The translations under genes were made by a program, and so were the position numbers. Below the pieces are notes generated by a model that did no database searches, was not told where the DNA came from, and saw nothing but the letters and a program-made list of their open reading frames with translations. Positions 25,899 through 34,802 of a stretch of DNA of 50,974 nucleotides are shown here, one piece after another; the stretch's first letter is position 1, and every line of letters begins with the position of its first letter. Source of the DNA: Tenericutes bacterium HGW-Tenericutes-2. GTDB lineage: Bacteria; Bacillota_I; Bacilli_A; Acholeplasmatales; Acholeplasmataceae. The DNA lies in NCBI GenBank assembly GCA_002839095.1, contig PGXL01000013.1, forward strand, positions 1-50,974, in the 5' to 3' direction.

Positions 25899-26164
25899 GC
25901 TTAAATCACCTTCCTTTGTATATATCTTTGGTATGTATATATATCACTCAAAAGCCGATATTAATCAAGTGAAATCCTTCATTCTCGTGAACTCATTCTT
26001 TTATCGGAAATAACTTGTAATGATTATGTAGTGAGTTGACATACTTTTTACAAAATCTCATTTTTTTGAAAACCTCATATAGGCTTCATGGTGCTGTGAA
26101 GTTAACAAGTTGTTATGTAAAATAAAACACTAAATGGACAAAACAGTTCAAAACGATAAAAAAA

Positions 26165-26183
26165 GATAGGATTTTGTCCTATC
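26165..26183 (-). terminator. Rho-independent terminator
   Basis: GATAGGA (26165-26171) pairs with TCCTATC (26177-26183) over a five-base loop. On the minus strand the stem is followed by seven T. It could end long transcripts of the galactose operon, whose last gene stops about 490 bases upstream. Confidence 0.6.
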
Positions 26184-26235
26184 AAGGTTAATTCTTCAAT
26201 TTAGGGTGTAACAGATGTTAACTCACTGTATTCAC

Positions 26236-26372
26236 ATGCCAAATCATCGACAGTTCTAGTATAGAGGTGGCGGTGACCTTGTATATGGAAACATATTAGC
26301 ATATCGACGAAAGTGATATGTTTTCTTAGGTAAGAGAATAAGTAACTATAAAAAGTTCAAGAAAAAACACAA
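26236..26372 (+). repeat. Degenerate dispersed repeat, copy 2
   Basis: Ungapped similarity to copy 1 (1-142, opposite orientation) extends for about 125 bases. The plus-strand translation contains YRGGGDLVYGNILAYRRK and ISNYKKFKKK, which match YIKGQGNLV, LNILTYQK and ISDYEKSIKK of copy 1. Stops interrupt both. Both copies look like decayed pieces of one coding element of unknown type. Confidence 0.55.
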
Positions 26373-26421
26373 CTTTTTTATTCAATGTTAACTCATGAAT
26401 GATATTCAGCACTCTTATGTC

Positions 26422-26446
26422 AAGTCATGCAGGATAACCGACAGTT
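26422..26446 (+). repeat. Dispersed repeat, partial copy 3
   Basis: The 24 bases from 26422 match minus-strand 142-119 at 22 positions, including GTCATGCA and GATAAC. Similarity ends after GACAGT. It lies about 190 bases after copy 2 in the same orientation, so this edge may have received the element more than once. Confidence 0.45.
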
Positions 26447-26674
26447 GTAAAGATCTTGTTTCTGTGTTATTGATATATACTTTCAAAATCAAGATAAATA
26501 TTTCATTTCTGTCCTTTTTTAAGAACACTAGCCGATTCAATAGATGTATAGGAATTAAACCTATCTTTTTAAAAATGGTTTCCTAATCCACTCAGTTAGA
26601 TTCATCAATAAAGAAGCTAACTAATCAAATACTAAGTCTAATGATATATTTAAATATTTTCAGTAATTACTTGA

Positions 26675-28141
26675 TTACAGTATGATAGAAAAAATAAATT
26701 GTTTCATTGCTTCTATGCCACTCAAATCTTGTTTAAAAACACCTGCATCTATTAAGACACGTTCAAACTTCTTTCCCACTTCTTCACGTAATTGTATATC
26801 ATCAATTTTTTCATAAGATTGAATTAATTGGTTTATCCATACTTTATGTTTATCCAGATTAGATGATAACAATCCTTTATTATTAATCACATGTTCAATT
26901 TCTTCAAGTTCTTTTTTTAATCTACCAGGTAAAATAGCTAGACCCATGGCTTCTATTAAACCAATGTTCTCCTTTTTGATGTGTTGTACATCAGCGTGTG
27001 GATGAAAAATTCCATCAGGGAAAGCATCACTCGTTCTATTATTTCTAAGAATAATATCTACTTGATATGAATCCTTAATTTTTCTGACAATGGGTGTAAT
27101 TGTATTGTGTCTAACTTCTAGAGTATTTGCTAGAATGTCTAATTTTTTATTCGAATAAACCATCCAATGTTCTCTAATCTTATTTGCACATTTTTTTATG
27201 GTTTGAGCATCAGATGAAGTGAGTCGAATCGTTGATAAAGGCCACTTCAGATGCTCAATCTTGATGTTTTCAAGTTTGATTTGATAGATGGTTTCAGCTT
27301 TTTCAATTGGAAAATGATATTTACCCGCTTGGAAATGATCGTGATTCATAATTGATCCACCTACAATCGGTAAATCAGCATTAGAGCCAATAAAATACTC
27401 AGGAAACAGATCAATAAAATCAAGTAAGTAACTAATGGTTTTTTCTGTGATCTTCATAGGTCTATGGAAATCATGCAATATAATAGCGTGTTCATCATAA
27501 TATTGATAAGGTGAATATTGAAAATGCCACAGCTCTTGACCTAATTGAATAGGTACAATTCTTAAATTCATACGTGCATTATCATAGTTTTGTTCATTTT
27601 CTTTACAAATGACACAAAGAGGTTTATTTTCTTCTTTGACGATTTGTTTTAGTAATGCTTTTTCTATATCCTTTGGATCTTTTTCAGGTTTAGCAAGATT
27701 AATGGTCATCATTAATTTTCCAAATGATGAATGATAACTCCAACTCATGTTTTCTTTCAGTCTTTTTACCTTGATATAATTAACATTTTGCGAGAGTTTA
27801 TATAAATAATCAGTTGCGAGATTAGGATTGATAGATTGCAATTTGAGGAATTTCTTTTTGACTTCCTTAGGTTCTGGCATCACTAAATCTATTAATTTTG
27901 CTTCAAACGCATCACGTTCTTCGATTGTGTCTGGTTCAAAAATATTCTTTTCATATGCATAAAAAAGCAGATTGTCCATGATTTCTTCATAGCTTAACTC
28001 ACGTTTTTCTAATAGTTTTTCTTCATATACACCTAAAAATGACAACACTTTCTGTTCAAATAAAAAAGAATCACTGGAGTCAATGAGTTCATGTTTGACA
28101 GCATATTCAATGAATGCTTGAATAACAAAAGCGATATTCAT
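26675..28141 (-). CDS. galT: Galactose-1-phosphate uridylyltransferase, Gram-positive type
   Basis: This Leloir enzyme exchanges UMP between UDP-glucose and galactose-1-phosphate in the cytoplasm. The length, about 488 residues, fits the long Firmicutes-type GalT. The active-site region is IVGGSIMNHDHFQAGKYHF with the HxHxQ-like histidines. ATG 28141 is preferred because GAGGAG lies seven bases upstream; an ATG at 28156 would overlap the galM stop and give five extra residues. It is the last gene of the sugar operon. UDP-galactose formed here needs GalE, not present in the window. Confidence 0.93.
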   Translation of the reverse strand: MNIAFVIQAFIEYAVKHELIDSSDSFLFEQKVLSFLGVYEEKLLEKRELSYEEIMDNLLFYAYEKNIFEPDTIEERDAFEAKLIDLVMPEPKEVKKKFLKLQSINPNLATDYLYKLSQNVNYIKVKRLKENMSWSYHSSFGKLMMTINLAKPEKDPKDIEKALLKQIVKEENKPLCVICKENEQNYDNARMNLRIVPIQLGQELWHFQYSPYQYYDEHAIILHDFHRPMKITEKTISYLLDFIDLFPEYFIGSNADLPIVGGSIMNHDHFQAGKYHFPIEKAETIYQIKLENIKIEHLKWPLSTIRLTSSDAQTIKKCANKIREHWMVYSNKKLDILANTLEVRHNTITPIVRKIKDSYQVDIILRNNRTSDAFPDGIFHPHADVQHIKKENIGLIEAMGLAILPGRLKKELEEIEHVINNKGLLSSNLDKHKVWINQLIQSYEKIDDIQLREEVGKKFERVLIDAGVFKQDLSGIEAMKQFIFSIIL

Positions 28142-28152
28142 CAGTGGACTCC

Positions 28153-29172
28153 TCATACTTTTTTAATAAATCGATATAAAATATAATGTTCATAACATTC
28201 ATTTCTTAATAAAATCCCAGAGTGCAAATAGTCATGATGAATCCCACCAGGCTCATATTGACACTCGAGCGTAAAGCTAGAGTGAATACCATGACCTTTG
28301 ATTGGATTAAGCTTATGTTGAACAGGGAAATTATGTGTATAAATAACAACACTAGGATAGCTTGTATCAACAACTAATTTAACTAGTGAAAAAGGCTCAT
28401 CTATTTCAATTTGGTTATTTTTTCTATTAAAAATCCAAGTGTGATCGAAACCTCTAAAAGGCGTATCAAGCATTTGCTTTATGCTCTCACCTAAATGACT
28501 CACCTGATTGAAATCGAAGGGTTTATCATAAACTTTTTCTTTTGATTTAACAATCATCTCTTCATTGATATCTAGATAGTGATCAGCATGTATGACTATA
28601 TGATGATCTAAAATAGTCTCTTTTTCAGTTACTAAATTGAAATAAGCATGATTTGTCAGATTACATAATGTGTCTTGATCTGATTTTGAGACAAACTCAA
28701 TTAACAAACCTAAATTTAAATCGAGTGTGTAAATCACTTTCAATTCTAAATTTCCTGGATATTCTTCTTCCATATCTTGACTTAAATATGAAAAAACAAC
28801 AGACACTTGATTCGTGTCAACTTTGATGGAATCTACTTGAAAGTGTTGGAATGCAAATCCATTTTTACCACCATGCAGTTTTACATTTTTTCCTCCAAAT
28901 GATGATATTGGATAAGTTTTATCATTAATCTTATAAGAAGGAAGTACTAATCTTCCACTTGTTCTACCAATTGTTTTCCCATAAAAAAATGGTGATTTTA
29001 AAAAATCCTCCAAATCCTTTGGTTGAACCGTTACACATTGATCTAAAACATTTATTTCAAAAATAGCAGCTCCATAAGAGGTTAGTTTAACTTCCATATC
29101 AGGTGATCTTAGTGTGATTAGCTCAATATTTCCTAAACTTGTTGGAACTGTTTTTTTATCATAGTTAAGCAT
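28153..29172 (-). CDS. galM: Aldose 1-epimerase (galactose mutarotase)
   Basis: This enzyme interconverts alpha and beta anomers of galactose before phosphorylation. The 339-residue protein carries GKTIGRTSGRL (about 69-79), KLHGGKNGFAFQ with the substrate-binding histidine, NLTNHAYFNL with the catalytic histidine, and a C-terminal SFTLECQYEPGGIHH with the probable catalytic glutamate. The gene overlaps galK by eight bases. Position between galK and galT supports a role in galactose use rather than another sugar. Confidence 0.94.
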   Translation of the reverse strand: MLNYDKKTVPTSLGNIELITLRSPDMEVKLTSYGAAIFEINVLDQCVTVQPKDLEDFLKSPFFYGKTIGRTSGRLVLPSYKINDKTYPISSFGGKNVKLHGGKNGFAFQHFQVDSIKVDTNQVSVVFSYLSQDMEEEYPGNLELKVIYTLDLNLGLLIEFVSKSDQDTLCNLTNHAYFNLVTEKETILDHHIVIHADHYLDINEEMIVKSKEKVYDKPFDFNQVSHLGESIKQMLDTPFRGFDHTWIFNRKNNQIEIDEPFSLVKLVVDTSYPSVVIYTHNFPVQHKLNPIKGHGIHSSFTLECQYEPGGIHHDYLHSGILLRNECYEHYILYRFIKKV

Positions 29173-30331
29173 TATCTATAATGTGTACTCCTTCTTCAAA
29201 TGTTACTTGATAGAAATCAGGTGTAATTCCAGTAAGTTCTAGATATTCTTTTCCAACTTGATCTATGAGTTGTTTGATTAATCCTATTTCGACTAATGCG
29301 ACTGCACATCCACCAAATCCAGCTCCTGTCACTCTAGCTCCAATTGCACCATACTTAAGTGCTTTTTCAACAAGTAGATCTAAATGAAGTCCTGTGACTT
29401 CATAATCATTTTTAAGTGATTCATGTGACGCATTTAAAAGTGATCCAAACCATTTTGCATCACCATTTTTCATAGCAATCATTGCAGTAATTACTCTATC
29501 TTGTTCTGTTACGACGTGTTTGACTCGGTTGAATAGTGTTTTATCTTTAACTATCGTTTCTATTTTCATCAATTGTTTTGGATTTAAATCACATAAGTAA
29601 TCTATTTGAAAATGATTCTGAATTTGCTTTAATGCAGTACTGCACTCACACACACGCTCATTATATTTAGAATCTGTTGTCTTACGTTTGTAATTCGTAT
29701 TCATAATAACGATTTCATAACCATCAAATTTAGCCCTTGATGGAGTCATTTCAAGCGTTGCAGTATTCATTAGTAATGCATGATCTTTAATTCCACATGC
29801 AATAATGAGTTGGTCCATAAGTCCGCAATGCATCCCCATATAGTCATTTTCTACACCTTGAGCAAGTAATGCCATTTCCACTCTAGTTAGTCCTAATTGG
29901 TATAAATCATTCGCGATAAACGAAATTAAGACCTCAAGTGAGGCTGATGAGGATAAACCAGATGCGGTTGGTAAATCGCCTTCTACATAAAGATTGAATC
30001 CAAAAGGTATTTGATAGCCTCTTTCAATTAGTTCATCTAAAATTCCCTTTGCGTAATTTGCCCATCCGTGCTCTTTCTGAAATGATAAATCTGATAAGCT
30101 TATTTTGAAAACACCTTCGAGAGGATAATTAGCAGAAAACAAATGAATCATGCGATCATTTCTTTTTCCTACAATACCATGTGTTCCAATACTAATTGCA
30201 GCAGGAAAAACCAAACCACCATTATAATCTATATGTTCACCGATTAAATTGACTCTACCCGGAGAATAATAATGCTTAACTTCATCTTGTGATTGAAAAA
30301 TATTGTAATATTTTCTAGCTAATTCATTCAT
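29165..30331 (-). CDS. galK: Galactokinase
   Basis: This GHMP-family kinase phosphorylates alpha-galactose with ATP at C1. The signature GRVNLIGEHIDYNGG lies near the N terminus, the ATP-loop LPTASGLSSSASLEV is intact, and the C-terminal GARVTGAGFGGCAVAL is typical. The preferred start is ATG 30331, about 388 residues, because AAGGATG six bases upstream is its ribosome site; the ATG at 30340 lies inside that site. It overlaps the preceding GH43 gene, so coupling is likely. Confidence 0.95.
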   Translation of the reverse strand: MNELARKYYNIFQSQDEVKHYYSPGRVNLIGEHIDYNGGLVFPAAISIGTHGIVGKRNDRMIHLFSANYPLEGVFKISLSDLSFQKEHGWANYAKGILDELIERGYQIPFGFNLYVEGDLPTASGLSSSASLEVLISFIANDLYQLGLTRVEMALLAQGVENDYMGMHCGLMDQLIIACGIKDHALLMNTATLEMTPSRAKFDGYEIVIMNTNYKRKTTDSKYNERVCECSTALKQIQNHFQIDYLCDLNPKQLMKIETIVKDKTLFNRVKHVVTEQDRVITAMIAMKNGDAKWFGSLLNASHESLKNDYEVTGLHLDLLVEKALKYGAIGARVTGAGFGGCAVALVEIGLIKQLIDQVGKEYLELTGITPDFYQVTFEEGVHIIDNA

Positions 30332-31250
30332 GTGATTCATCCTTACCCAATGTTGGTCCTTCGATAACTAGTTTATCATTATTAAAACTGATTTTATCAA
30401 TGAAAACCTGTCGATTTTGACTTGGTTCATTGATAAACGTATGTACATGATAAATACAATATAATTGATTATCAGGACCGACAATCACTGAATTATGTCC
30501 AGGTCCTGAAACTTTTCCAGGTATTGTTTTTAAAATTGGATTTTCTTTAGCTTTCATAAAAGGACCTAAAGGGTTTTTTGATATTGCGTATCCGATTGAA
30601 TATGTTTCTGAAGCATAGAATCCAGATGAAAACATCAAATAGTATAGGTCTTTCCGTTTAAAAACAAAGGCTCCTTCATTCCATCGCCAATCTCCAGTTT
30701 TAAGTTCCCATGGTTGTTCTGGTTTAGCAATAAGAATCGGAGAAGTTATTCTTTTCGTATATGTTTCATCCATCTCAGCTACATAAATGTGTGATTCATG
30801 ATTTTCATTATATATATATTCAGAGCAATCACGATTATAATAAAAATATTTTTTACCATCATCATCGATAAAAACATGCCCATCAATGACAGCGTAGTGA
30901 TCATCAAACATCGGTTCTTGGTCATAAACATCTACAAATGGACCAAGCGGTGATGATGATATTGCCACTCCGATACGAAGTGAATGATTTTTACTCCAGC
31001 GTGCTGAGTAATGCATTATAAAGTGATTGTTTTGAAAAATGACTTCAGGAGCCCAAAAATCTTTATATCCAAAACTTCTTTCTGATTTCTTATAGACTTG
31101 TACGGGTTTACTCCAATTCATAAGATCTGTAGAAGTATAGCAATTAAATCCATCAATGAAAGAAGTGGCATATAAATAGTACATATTATCATGTTTTAAG
31201 ACAAAAGGATCACCGATATTTGTTATACCTATGGGATTTTTTATAATCAT
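30324..31250 (-). CDS. Glycoside hydrolase family 43, cytoplasmic
   Basis: This 308-residue five-bladed beta-propeller hydrolase has no signal peptide, so it acts on imported oligosaccharides. The catalytic trio is visible: base D14 in NIGDPFVL, D123 in VIDGHVF, and acid E192 in WNEGAFVF. SGPGHNSVIVG is also typical. GH43 members cleave arabinosides, xylosides or beta-1,3-galactans. The neighbouring gal genes and GH2 gene suggest arabinose- or galactose-containing oligosaccharides, but the linkage cannot be read from sequence. Confidence 0.9.
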   Translation of the reverse strand: MIIKNPIGITNIGDPFVLKHDNMYYLYATSFIDGFNCYTSTDLMNWSKPVQVYKKSERSFGYKDFWAPEVIFQNNHFIMHYSARWSKNHSLRIGVAISSSPLGPFVDVYDQEPMFDDHYAVIDGHVFIDDDGKKYFYYNRDCSEYIYNENHESHIYVAEMDETYTKRITSPILIAKPEQPWELKTGDWRWNEGAFVFKRKDLYYLMFSSGFYASETYSIGYAISKNPLGPFMKAKENPILKTIPGKVSGPGHNSVIVGPDNQLYCIYHVHTFINEPSQNRQVFIDKISFNNDKLVIEGPTLGKDESHE

Positions 31251-31260
31251 GTTTAACTAC

Positions 31261-33006
31261 CTACTTTTTATTCATTTTTAATATATTTTTTAAATCTACT
31301 TTGGGATTACGATATGGATCTAACAATCCATTCACCTCTTGTTCAACATCTGTTGTTTGCGTCAAGCAATATCCACTCACATCTTTGATTTCTTTAATTG
31401 CTTGTGTTAAACCACTTAATCTATTTATAAATTCTTCTTCCGTCTTAACTTGATCTCCATAACCCCACCCTGACTTACTTTCAAAAGCGATTCCACCATA
31501 CTCTGAAATGATAATTGGTTGATTTTGATAGAAATAACCTTCTGCAAAAACTAATCTTGCTTGTGCATCTTTGACAAACTCATTGCTCAATATTTTATCC
31601 ATATTTTGGTAAGCTTTTGCTAAATCATCTTGATAAGGAAGATAGCTATGAATGGTTATCAAATCACTTAAGGTGTGTTCCCACCCATCATTTGAGATTA
31701 TAAAACGAGATGAATCAATTGCTTTGGTTAAATGATAGAGTCCAACTGTAAAATCTTGTTGATCTTTTGAGCTGATAATTGATGGTACTCCCCATGACTC
31801 ATTAAATAGCACATACGCCATAATAGATGGAAAATGATAATGTGACTTTAATATAGCTTGCCATTCACTGGTTACTCTTTCCATCATGATTTGATTAAAC
31901 TCATATGCACTAGGCATTTCTAACCATACATATAAGCCTAGAACATCACAAAAGTAATAGAAACGATCATCTTCTATTTTTTGATGTTTACGAATTCCAT
32001 TAAATCCCATTTCTTTCGTTAAGATAATATCTTTAATGATATCTTCTTCACATGAAGGAGTTAATCCACTATTTGGCCAATATCCTTGGTCAAGTAGCAT
32101 TTTTAAATAAATGGGTTGATCATTTAAATAAATACCTTTGTTCAAACTTTTCCATTTAGCAACACCAAAATAAGATAAAACTTCATCATAAGTTTTGACT
32201 TTATCCTTAATTGTAATTTTGACATCATACAGATTTGGATGTTCAGATGACCAAGTTTTTATCTTAAACTGATCTTCAATCGTAGAAATTGAAATCGTTG
32301 CCTTATCTCTTATTCTGATTAGCTTTTGTTCGAACTCTGAAACAATTTGATTGTTATATTCAACTACAACTTCAATTACTAAATCACTTTTTAAACGATT
32401 GCATTCAAATTCAACAGTTAATGATCGTTGATCTAAATTAGCATTCAACTTCAAATCCTTTAAATAAAATTGATCGACCAATTCAACCCAAACCGATTTC
32501 CAAATACCTGTCGTTTCATGATACCAACAACCAAAATTTTCACTCTTCCAGCGTTGTTTACCTCTAGGTTTATCCGTTCTAAAATTATCTTCTACACGTA
32601 TGACGATGATATTTTGATCACTTTGAAGCGCATGAGTAATATCAAAGCTAAATCTATCATAACCACCTGAATGATCTCCTATAAATATTCCGTTAACCCA
32701 AATCATTGTATAATCATCAGAGCCTTCAAAATGAAGTATATGATTTAGTGATGATTTTTTTTCATAGGTTCGTTGATACCAAACAACATCAACCTTCCTT
32801 TGAATATTAATCTGACTTTCCAAAGTTAAATACGAAAAAGGAACCTTGATTTCATATTCTTTTTTAAATCCTTTGCTCCAATTTTTATCTAAACCAATAT
32901 TTTCTTCATCAAATCGAAAATCCCACATTCCATTGAGTAACAAAAAAGAGTTTCTTACTAAAGAAGGTCTTGGGTAGTCTTTAATATAACTTTTTGTATA
33001 GTTCAT
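31261..33006 (-). CDS. Glycoside hydrolase family 2
   Basis: This is a 581-residue retaining hydrolase of the beta-galactosidase/beta-glucuronidase clan, with no signal peptide. A jelly-roll domain (about 10-180), immunoglobulin-like domain (about 180-285) and TIM barrel (about 290-580) follow in order. Acid/base E403 lies in YVLFNESWG and nucleophile E502 in IISEYGGIAFES. HETTGIWKSVW (about 163-173) is a family signature. The adjacent galKMT genes suggest release of galactose, so beta-galactosidase is the best guess. AAGGAG precedes the start. Confidence 0.92.
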   Translation of the reverse strand: MNYTKSYIKDYPRPSLVRNSFLLLNGMWDFRFDEENIGLDKNWSKGFKKEYEIKVPFSYLTLESQINIQRKVDVVWYQRTYEKKSSLNHILHFEGSDDYTMIWVNGIFIGDHSGGYDRFSFDITHALQSDQNIIVIRVEDNFRTDKPRGKQRWKSENFGCWYHETTGIWKSVWVELVDQFYLKDLKLNANLDQRSLTVEFECNRLKSDLVIEVVVEYNNQIVSEFEQKLIRIRDKATISISTIEDQFKIKTWSSEHPNLYDVKITIKDKVKTYDEVLSYFGVAKWKSLNKGIYLNDQPIYLKMLLDQGYWPNSGLTPSCEEDIIKDIILTKEMGFNGIRKHQKIEDDRFYYFCDVLGLYVWLEMPSAYEFNQIMMERVTSEWQAILKSHYHFPSIMAYVLFNESWGVPSIISSKDQQDFTVGLYHLTKAIDSSRFIISNDGWEHTLSDLITIHSYLPYQDDLAKAYQNMDKILSNEFVKDAQARLVFAEGYFYQNQPIIISEYGGIAFESKSGWGYGDQVKTEEEFINRLSGLTQAIKEIKDVSGYCLTQTTDVEQEVNGLLDPYRNPKVDLKNILKMNKK

Positions 33007-33014
33007 ATGTCTCC

Positions 33015-33857
33015 TTATTTTATGCCTGTTCTAGCTACACCTTCAATAATCTTATCTTGTAAAAATGCATAAACAATGACAACAGGAACTATCGCTAAAA
33101 TAGCTGCAGCCATTGATAAACCGTAATCATAATTATATGTCCCAACAATTTTTGATAAACCAACTGGTAAAGTCCATGACGATGCTTCTGTACCGGATAA
33201 AATGATTTGTGGCCATAAATAGTCATTCCAGTTTCCCATAAACGAGAATAGTGCAGCAACTAAAAATGCAGATCTTGATAACGGCACTACAATCTTAATA
33301 AATATACCAAAATTACCTAATCCATCAATTTTTGCGCTTTCGATAAGTTCAGTTGGAATACCTAAGAAAAATTGTCTTAGTAAAAACAACCCAAATACTC
33401 CACCTAAACCTGGAATAATTAAAGGTAACCATGTACCAAACCAACCAAAATCAATCATCATTGTAATCAGTGGTACTAAATTGATAACTGTAGGTATCAT
33501 TGTAGTTCCCAAAATAAACCAAAATATCTGATCTCTAAACTTAAACTTCATCACGCTAAATGCATATGCAGCCATGGAGGCAATAATTAAATATAAAACT
33601 GTATGTACGGATGCTATGATAAAACTATTAAGCATCCATTTTAATACTGGAGTATCTACGCGAGTAAATAAAGAGTCATAATGTTGAAACGTAAATTCTT
33701 TAGGGAATAAGCTAGTTGTATTAAGAGAAATATCAATTGGAGTTTTAAAAGAAGTCGCAAAGCCCCATACAAGAGGTATAATCCATAAAAAACTAACAAT
33801 AGCTAAAATGATAAAACTCATTCTTTTTCGTTTTTTAACAACTGAACGAATCGCCAT
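33015..33857 (-). CDS. Sugar ABC transporter permease, MalG type
   Basis: This 280-residue inner permease has six predicted membrane helices. The EAA loop that contacts the ATPase is ESAKIDGLGNFGIFIKIVVP (about 186-205). It overlaps the partner permease by one base (TAATG), with GAGGTGA before the start. Together with the MalF-type permease and the binding protein it forms a CUT1 importer, probably for oligosaccharides released by the secreted GH43. No ATPase gene is adjacent; a shared MsmK-like ATPase elsewhere is likely. Confidence 0.94.
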   Translation of the reverse strand: MAIRSVVKKRKRMSFIILAIVSFLWIIPLVWGFATSFKTPIDISLNTTSLFPKEFTFQHYDSLFTRVDTPVLKWMLNSFIIASVHTVLYLIIASMAAYAFSVMKFKFRDQIFWFILGTTMIPTVINLVPLITMMIDFGWFGTWLPLIIPGLGGVFGLFLLRQFFLGIPTELIESAKIDGLGNFGIFIKIVVPLSRSAFLVAALFSFMGNWNDYLWPQIILSGTEASSWTLPVGLSKIVGTYNYDYGLSMAAAILAIVPVVIVYAFLQDKIIEGVARTGIK

Positions 33858-34789
33858 TATGCATCACCTCTTCTTTTAATTATTTTCGCTTGTACAATAC
33901 TAATAACAATCATAATCATCCCCATGGATACTGCCATCGCAGTAGCAACTCCAGGATTAGATTGTGGTCCAATAGCTAAAGGTCTTATACGCATCATTAA
34001 AACGGTTGTTGTGAATTCAGGACCGCCACTAGTAAGCAATTGTGGCTGTCCATAGATACTAAACGATGCTAGTACAGTCATAATCATAACAATTAACATT
34101 TGTGGTGCTAATGAAGGTAGTGTTATATATCTAAATGTTTGTGCATAATTGGCTCCATCAATTGATGCAGCTTCATATAATGTCCGATCAATATTTTTTA
34201 AACCCGCACCAAAAATTACCATGTTTGTTCCCATTGTCCACCAAATTGTCACAACAATAATTGATATCCAAGCCCATGGTTGTGCTACCAAAAAGGGTAT
34301 TTCTTCAAAACCAAATTGTAATAAAAGCGAGTTAATAAATCCACCATTTGTATTCAGTTGCCAACGCCAAACCAAAATGATTGATGAAATAGAGAGAACT
34401 GTTGGCATAAATAAAATAGTTCTAAAGAACTTAAAGCCTCTCGGTTCATTATCAATTAAAATCGATAAGAACAAAGGAACAATGACTAGAAAAGGTATAG
34501 AAAAAATCACAAATGTTAATGTGTTTTTAAGCCCTGACCAGAAATATAAATAATAGATTGAATCATCTTGGAACCAGATTTTTCTGAAGTTTTCAAAACC
34601 AATAAAAACAGTGTCTTCAGGAGAAAATATGCTCCAATCAAATAAACTAATAATCAATCCATAAATAAATGGAAAGATGAAAAAAATGGAAAATATCAAT
34701 AGATATGGCAAAAGAAATGAATAAGCTGCTAAATTATCTTTCAAAATTCTTTTTCTTCTACTTTTTTTTCTTTCAAGGGAAAATTGCAT
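33857..34789 (-). CDS. Sugar ABC transporter permease, MalF type
   Basis: This permease has about 310 residues and six or more membrane helices. The EAA motif is YEAASIDGANYAQTFRYITL (about 205-224). ATG 34789 is preferred, with AAAGGAG six bases upstream; ATG 34819 would overlap the binding-protein gene by 17 bases and add ten polar residues. The basic N terminus (RKKSRRKR) fits the inside-positive rule. It is the second integral subunit of the importer and precedes the MalG-type gene. Confidence 0.94.
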   Translation of the reverse strand: MQFSLERKKSRRKRILKDNLAAYSFLLPYLLIFSIFFIFPFIYGLIISLFDWSIFSPEDTVFIGFENFRKIWFQDDSIYYLYFWSGLKNTLTFVIFSIPFLVIVPLFLSILIDNEPRGFKFFRTILFMPTVLSISSIILVWRWQLNTNGGFINSLLLQFGFEEIPFLVAQPWAWISIIVVTIWWTMGTNMVIFGAGLKNIDRTLYEAASIDGANYAQTFRYITLPSLAPQMLIVMIMTVLASFSIYGQPQLLTSGGPEFTTTVLMMRIRPLAIGPQSNPGVATAMAVSMGMIMIVISIVQAKIIKRRGDA

Positions 34790-34802
34790 CAATTTCTCCT
34801 TT

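Larger units (their letters stand above)
25899..26674. other. Intergenic region at the right edge of the accessory DNA
   Basis: This stretch contains AT-rich promoter-like DNA for the 143-residue gene (25910-25960), a minus-strand terminator (26165-26183), the second copy of the dispersed repeat (26236-26372) and a third partial copy (26422-26446). An inverted repeat CATATC/GATATG lies within copy 2 at about 26300-26320. A 63-codon open frame at 26395-26586 covers the third repeat and is probably not a gene. Nothing intact is recognised. Confidence 0.5.

Noticed and set aside
26395-26586. 63-codon open frame in the right intergenic region
   Set aside because: It has no ribosome site, low-complexity sequence and covers the third repeat fragment, so it is probably not a gene.
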